Below, in pieces: positions 22,934-27,470 of a stretch of DNA of 27,470 bases (position 1 is its first letter; each line of letters begins with the position of its first letter). The notes under the pieces were generated by a model. The model saw only the letters and a program-made list of their open reading frames with translations. It did no database searches and was not told the origin of the DNA. A program made the translations under genes and the position numbers. Source of the stretch: ZC4RG29 sp964521255 (GTDB taxonomy: Bacteria > Bacteroidota > Bacteroidia > Cytophagales > Cyclobacteriaceae). The stretch spans positions 1 to 27,470 of the forward strand of contig CAZFRM010000042.1 in assembly GCA_964521255.1 (NCBI GenBank), given 5' to 3'.

Positions 22934-24220
22934 TTATGGCAAGGTAACTTTTTCAACAATCACGCTGTTGGTAACTATGCTCAAAATAAATGATGTGGGA
23001 GAAGACAAGACCACCATTGTGTTGCCGTCACGCGCCATTGCCCACGGATAGCCCTTGGTCGTGAGTATCGTTGACGTGGCTGTATTGTTGATTATTGTGG
23101 ACCTTAGAATTCCTTTCTGGTTAGTTATAGCCGAGTAAATAGTGTTGCCATCCGCGGAAAATTCGAAATCTGATTGATGGGAACCACCGCCTGTGAGTTT
23201 AGTGACGTAGGTCATGTTCTCATCCGCGGTATAAACAAAACCTTGGGTGGATGTCACAATGTAACTGTTTGACACTTTCGTACGGTCTGGATCCATTTCG
23301 TAATCCCATCCATAGGGATCATCTACCTTGGAAGTGAAATTACCTTCATCGTCGAAGGTATAGTAACTCATGGTGGCAGGTGACAAATGGGAGGTTATAG
23401 TAATGAGATGATTGTCGTCTTGCAACCACAAACCACAATCCATTTCGGCCGAAGCAGTTGTAAGCAAGGCCAGTGTTTCCCGATCGTGCACGAGCAACTT
23501 ACCATAGTCCTGGGTGCCTGAGGAAAATATCTTCCCTAAACTGTTAACAGCTACGGCATAAACCGGTTTCGCGGTATTTATGGTGTCTATCGGCTCAAGT
23601 CCATCGGCATTGAGAATATATATGTTATTATCTGAACAAGGTACATATGCTTCAAGAATTCCATTTCGAGTATGCAAATCATATTGGCCAACCCTTCCCG
23701 GAAATTCAAGTCGTTTGACAACAACTTTCTTATCATAATCCAGAAGAACGATCGAACGGTAATCACGGACAATGGCGAAACTTTTTCCTGGAACGAGATT
23801 CATCTGGTAGGGAAGGATGAGCAGTACTGTACTGCCCGCAACTTCAAGTTTGTTAGTTTTCTTTTCCTTGCCATCAACCGTGGTACTTACATAGTATGTT
23901 AAAGAACTGCTCAAAGGCTGGTTTTCGTCAAGAAACGTTAAGGTATTCGGTTCGACCGTACCAATAAGTTCCGGATTAAGAGGGTCCAGAGCATTTATAG
24001 TCCGCCAAATCTTATAGTCATCGCCGCCTTCGATTGGGGTCCATGTTAAAATCACCTGGGAGTCAGAAATCTTTTGAAAGGTAAGCTCGAAAGGAGTAAC
24101 TTCTTCTTCCTTGCAACTTGTGAAAACCAAAAGTCCAACCATCAGCAAGTTGATCGAAGTAAATCCCGCGGCTCTTAATGGGAAGAAAAATTTGAGGAGT
24201 GTGTTGATCACAATAGACAT
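22934..24220 (-). CDS. Lipoprotein with FN3 domain and beta-propeller
   Basis: A 428-residue protein. A long signal region ends with a lipobox, LLVFTSC (Cys36), followed by an acidic KEEE stretch typical of surface-exposed Bacteroidota lipoproteins. Residues ~42-128 are a fibronectin type III domain (SDSQVILTWTPIEGGDDYKI, LTYYVSTTVDGKEKK). Residues ~130-428 show repeated four-strand blade-like segments (YRSIVLLDYDKKVVVKRLEF, NNIYILNADGLEPIDTINT, FSADGNTIYSAITNQKGILR), as in YVTN/WD-like propellers. No catalytic motif is seen. It is likely a surface-binding or cell-wall-contacting protein. No operon partner is seen; the Gfo/Idh/MocA remnant lies just downstream in the opposite orientation. Confidence 0.85.
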   Translation of the reverse strand: MSIVINTLLKFFFPLRAAGFTSINLLMVGLLVFTSCKEEEVTPFELTFQKISDSQVILTWTPIEGGDDYKIWRTINALDPLNPELIGTVEPNTLTFLDENQPLSSSLTYYVSTTVDGKEKKTNKLEVAGSTVLLILPYQMNLVPGKSFAIVRDYRSIVLLDYDKKVVVKRLEFPGRVGQYDLHTRNGILEAYVPCSDNNIYILNADGLEPIDTINTAKPVYAVAVNSLGKIFSSGTQDYGKLLVHDRETLALLTTASAEMDCGLWLQDDNHLITITSHLSPATMSYYTFDDEGNFTSKVDDPYGWDYEMDPDRTKVSNSYIVTSTQGFVYTADENMTYVTKLTGGGSHQSDFEFSADGNTIYSAITNQKGILRSTIINNTATSTILTTKGYPWAMARDGNTMVVLSSPTSFILSIVTNSVIVEKVTLP

Positions 24221-24968
24221 AACGTAGTTTGGTTAATATTTGATCTGCTCGTCAGCGACAGCCATGGATTGGTAGTGAATTTTTAGTTATGGAATCAACC
24301 GTATTGCTTTCATAATAATGCGAAAAGATTTTGAGGATTGCAATGGGTGAACAATACTAAAATTTAAGACAATCGTTATTTGCATCTTAGCCCTCGCTGA
24401 AATGCAATGGTCTGTGTTCATATTTTTTTCAAACATAAGTTCGCACACATTTCGCCTTTGTTGTGGTGTGTCACGAATTGAAGAATAGGCATCCTACTTT
24501 ATTGCCTTTCCTTCATCACCAAATCTGATAAGATTGGATAACATAATAGCTAGTAAAACAACTTCCTGAATGACCATAAAATTTTACACCGTACACGCTG
24601 AAACATGCCACACACCAAATCTGTGGAAGTAAGCCTTCAATCCTTTGATCACACAAATCATGGTTCAGACAAATGAGGCATAGGGCAAGGTTTAGCCAGG
24701 GCTTAAGCACGGTTTACACAGAGTCAGGTTTCTATTATAATCAGGCACTCCTGCTTTCGAACAGGTCTTGGAAATTATCGAATTTTGCAAATTTTTATGT
24801 TAGTAACTGCTTAACCTATTTTAATTGTTTAAAAAATATTGTAAAATTCAGATTAATAACTGGTCTATAAGTTTAAATAAGCTATATGCTATAAATCAAT
24901 TTGGGTTTGAGGCTATAAATCAATTTTAAGACCAAAGTTAAAATACCTATAACCAAATCTACTTCAGT
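24221..24968. other. AT-rich non-coding gap of about 750 bases
   Basis: It lies between divergent surface-protein genes. No recognisable gene or RNA is seen; the short ORFs at 24516-24710 (minus) and 24673-24870 (plus) have no family-like sequence. The right third (about 24780-24960) is very AT-rich and holds a 15-base direct repeat. The upstream regulatory signals of both flanking genes should be here. No exact TAnnTTTG match was found close to either start codon. Confidence 0.5.
24888..24926. repeat. 15-base direct repeat GCTATAAATCAATTT, spaced 24 bases
   Basis: Identical 15-mers at 24888-24902 and 24912-24926, 43 bases before the start of the large secreted-protein gene. The 24-base period is near two to two and a half turns of DNA. 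Tandem regulator sites are possible; so is a small duplication. Confidence 0.5.
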
Positions 24969-27470
24969 ATGTGTACCAATGCGCAGACTTGTTTTTTCAA
25001 GTGTGTCTTGCTGATCCTGTTACAGTTTATAGGCAGCCCTTCGTTTTCACAAACAGAGAATCTTGTTTGGATTAATCCAATTCCGCAGGGAAATCGCCAA
25101 TGGAGCGGTGCTTTTGTTCCCGACATTAATAGACTTATAGTAACAACCGAAATTGGAAAATTTCACTCTACTGATAATAATGGTGCAGAATGGCACATAG
25201 GGCATCTGCCAAATGAAGTCATTTATTGGAAGGTGAAATTTATAAACTCACAGCTTGTTTATGCACTGGGTGAGAAGGGTAGTGTTTCCTATAGTGAAAA
25301 TGGAGGAACAACTTGGTCATTAAATACTGTAAATGCTGATTATAGTTTTTATGACATAACGAAGTACAATAATAAGTTTTACTTAATTGGTGGCAAAGAA
25401 GTTTTAATTCCATTTCAGGGTGGCTTCATGGTTGAGAATTGGGGTATTTTATATACCTCAACCGATGGTTTATCATGGGTAAAAGTATACGAATCTTCCG
25501 GTGAACGTTTTGAATCCTTTTGTTATCTGGATGAAAATATGCTGATCATTAATTCAGCGAATAAAATTCTCAAGAGCGTAAATGACGGTATGAGTTGGTC
25601 CGAGATATCATTTCCAAATCCTGGCTTTAACAGGCTTGGTGGGGTTCTATTTGCTGATCCCAATGTTGGTTTTATGACGCTCGGCGGGGCGATTTATAAA
25701 ACAATGGATGCAGGCATTACATGGCACGATATGTACAGTAATTATATATCTCCAAAAGGTATCAATATTTTTGGTGATACCGTATGTATTGAAAGTAGTA
25801 ATCACTTATGTGTTTCCTTTGATAATGGAGAAACGTGGCAGAAAAGAAATATAACTGACTTGGGCAATTCAATGAGTTACGGGTTCGGTGATATAATTCC
25901 TGGGCACGGGCAAACATTTTATGCATTGTCGAATGATATTACTCCGGCAATTTTTATGACCACGGATTTTGGTGTTAGCTGGGTCCGAATATCCAGGGAT
26001 ATGCTTAGTTCTGCAGAACCAAGTAATGAAGGTTATTATCTTAACTCTGTCAAAACTATTTTTACTTCGCCATTTGTTGGATATGCGGTGGTCAATATTC
26101 AGATGGCATTTTCATATTGGCGTATATATAAAACTGAGGACGGGGGTTGCAATTGGAAAGAGAAGTCGGAGTTCCCAGGTCATCCAATTTATTTCTTTAA
26201 TGATTCGGTGGGCTTTTCTGGTTTTGCTGGTTTTTTGTCGAAAACGCTTGATGGGGGAAAAACATGGGTGACTTGTTCAGTCACTCCAACAGCAGATTAC
26301 CATTTCACAAGTATGGGATTCTTTGATTCGAGCAATGGAGTAGCCGTGACCAGTGGAATGGAGATGTATAAAACAGCGGATGCTGGAATAAACTGGGTTA
26401 AGGTCGATGAGTTTTTATATGGAAGCCTACATAATTGCCAGATAACAATTCATAATGATCACTTTGCTACAACGACATTGGGAGAGTATATTTTTATTAC
26501 AAGAGATAAAGGTCTGTCATGGGAGGTACTTGATAGCGGCTTGGATGGTAATGTCGAGGATATACATTTCTTTGATGATCTTAATGGGTTGGCGGTTGGA
26601 GGAAATATCAGTGTAAATGGATTTATCGCAAGAACAGTAAATGGAGGAGTTTCCTGGAATATAGATCAATCTTACGCCAAAGCCCTAAATACTTTACATT
26701 TCATTGATGACAATACGGGTTATATCATGGGTGAGGAAGGTATTTTCTTGAAGACTATTAATCAAGGACAAAACTTTTTTGCATTGGAAAGAGTCTCAAA
26801 TTATCCACTTACCAATATTAAATCTTTTCCAAACGGAGTGATTTACTTTGAAGGAAATAGTATAATCAAACAGCCGGTGAAGCCTTTGGCGCAATTTTCA
26901 ATTCCGGATGAGATATGTGCAAGAGACGAGTTCGTTCCGATTAATACCTCCATAGAAGCTCGAATCTTTGATTGGATAATTGATGACCAATTAGTTTCAT
27001 CTGAAGAAATGCCCTCTTTAAGTATTCCACACGACGGGATTCATAGTGTTAAGTTGATTGCTAACAGTTGTGGAGATACGGACACAATCGTCCATCAAAT
27101 TAAAGTCCTTCCTCTTCCTACACCAGATCTTTTGCTTAACAACGAACCTGTGCTTGCTGATACACTGATCTGTAATCAAGAAAATGTTCTGTTATCTACT
27201 GATGAAGTTTTTTCCGCTTATTCGTGGAATGGAAATCTCGCTCACGATCAAACCTTTGTTATCGACAAAACAACTACTGTGTGGGTTAGTGTGACTGGAG
27301 ATAATAATTGTGAGAATAGCAGTGATACTGTAAAGGTATCTTTTCAGAATGATCCAATTGCCTCCTTTAATTATACTATAAATAATGGTGCGGTTGTGTT
27401 TAAAAATACTTCATTAAACGTAAGCACCCGACCAAATACATCTTTACATAAAGGTATTGAATCTGTTGCT
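24969..27470 (+). CDS. Large secreted Asp-box (YCF48/BNR-like) protein with PKD-like region, 3' truncated
   Basis: An ORF open for 834 codons to the window end. The ATG at 24969 leads to a signal peptide with core CVLLILLQFIGSPSFS followed by Q. Residues ~30-630 hold about 12 Asp-box motifs, S-x-D-x-G-x-x-W or close: FHSTDNNGAEW, IYKTMDAGITW, LCVSFDNGETW, IFMTTDFGVSW, IYKTEDGGCNW, LSKTLDGGKTW, MYKTADAGINW, IFITRDKGLSW, IARTVNGGVSW and others. These form beta-propeller blades as in YCF48-like and sialidase-fold proteins. From ~639 on, PKD/Ig-like domains follow (PLAQFSIPDEICARDEF, IASFNYTINNGAVVFKNTS). Such proteins in Bacteroidota usually end in a type IX secretion signal, which would lie beyond the window. 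It is probably surface-exposed or secreted. There is no catalytic evidence. Confidence 0.88.
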   Translation, partial: MCTNAQTCFFKCVLLILLQFIGSPSFSQTENLVWINPIPQGNRQWSGAFVPDINRLIVTTEIGKFHSTDNNGAEWHIGHLPNEVIYWKVKFINSQLVYALGEKGSVSYSENGGTTWSLNTVNADYSFYDITKYNNKFYLIGGKEVLIPFQGGFMVENWGILYTSTDGLSWVKVYESSGERFESFCYLDENMLIINSANKILKSVNDGMSWSEISFPNPGFNRLGGVLFADPNVGFMTLGGAIYKTMDAGITWHDMYSNYISPKGINIFGDTVCIESSNHLCVSFDNGETWQKRNITDLGNSMSYGFGDIIPGHGQTFYALSNDITPAIFMTTDFGVSWVRISRDMLSSAEPSNEGYYLNSVKTIFTSPFVGYAVVNIQMAFSYWRIYKTEDGGCNWKEKSEFPGHPIYFFNDSVGFSGFAGFLSKTLDGGKTWVTCSVTPTADYHFTSMGFFDSSNGVAVTSGMEMYKTADAGINWVKVDEFLYGSLHNCQITIHNDHFATTTLGEYIFITRDKGLSWEVLDSGLDGNVEDIHFFDDLNGLAVGGNISVNGFIARTVNGGVSWNIDQSYAKALNTLHFIDDNTGYIMGEEGIFLKTINQGQNFFALERVSNYPLTNIKSFPNGVIYFEGNSIIKQPVKPLAQFSIPDEICARDEFVPINTSIEARIFDWIIDDQLVSSEEMPSLSIPHDGIHSVKLIANSCGDTDTIVHQIKVLPLPTPDLLLNNEPVLADTLICNQENVLLSTDEVFSAYSWNGNLAHDQTFVIDKTTTVWVSVTGDNNCENSSDTVKVSFQNDPIASFNYTINNGAVVFKNTSLNVSTRPNTSLHKGIESVA

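Noticed and set aside
24516..24870. Short ORFs in the AT-rich gap
   Set aside because: They have no signal peptide, family motif or ribosome binding site, and overlap each other on opposite strands.
25969..26271. 100-residue plus-strand ORF
   Set aside because: It is a shadow in another frame of the large Asp-box protein, whose frame is open from 24969 to the end.

Overview
The window looks like a chromosomal piece from a member of the Bacteroidota, most likely a Cytophagales-type soil or freshwater organism. The evidence is many short lipoprotein signal peptides, a TonB C-terminal domain on a lipoprotein, Asp-box/PKD surface proteins, near absence of Shine-Dalgarno sites, and several matches to the Bacteroidota -7 promoter element TAnnTTTG. 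The genus is inference only.

Layout. (1) 1-5400, envelope block: the 3' part of a neuromedin-U-like outer-membrane protein with a broken 5' end, a divergently placed TolB-like/TPR regulator (minus strand), then three consecutive lipoprotein-type ORFs: a DUF1254/DUF1214 protein, a 39-residue mini-lipoprotein and a HAD-family phosphatase. (2) 5571-7041: two small dimeric alpha/beta-barrel proteins (ABM-like and DUF1330-like) around a polysaccharide deacetylase. (3) 7375-12130: a tight L-rhamnose catabolic operon (fused aldolase/dehydrogenase rhaEW, isomerase rhaI, kinase rhaB), enough to turn L-rhamnose into dihydroxyacetone phosphate and L-lactate. (4) 12345-15838: a membrane GAF/PAS sensor without an output domain, converging on a glutaryl-CoA dehydrogenase gene; the gap between them holds a perfect 54-base palindrome and other repeats. 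(5) 16102-21220: a MORN-like repeat protein with a barrel-like C-terminus, a COG2509 FAD oxidoreductase, an ankyrin protein, an ICMT-type methyltransferase and an 87-residue orphan. (6) 21221-22900: a degraded methyltransferase fragment, a TonB-domain lipoprotein with a clear terminator, and a frameshifted Gfo/Idh/MocA pseudogene. (7) 22934-27470: an FN3/beta-propeller lipoprotein and, after an AT-rich gap, the first 834 codons of a large secreted Asp-box protein that runs off the window end.

How it works together. The rhamnose operon is the only complete pathway. The other loci are mostly single-gene units of cell-envelope or sensory character. I see no tRNA, rRNA, CRISPR array, transposase or phage gene. 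The least ordinary content is in the small scale: a long palindrome, a 25-base repeat placed directly after two different stop codons, hairpins, two gene remnants, and the lipoprotein triplet around DUF1254 and HAD. I do not see a clear defence or other new multi-gene system. The DUF1254/mini-lipoprotein/HAD cluster is the best candidate for uncharacterised joint function.
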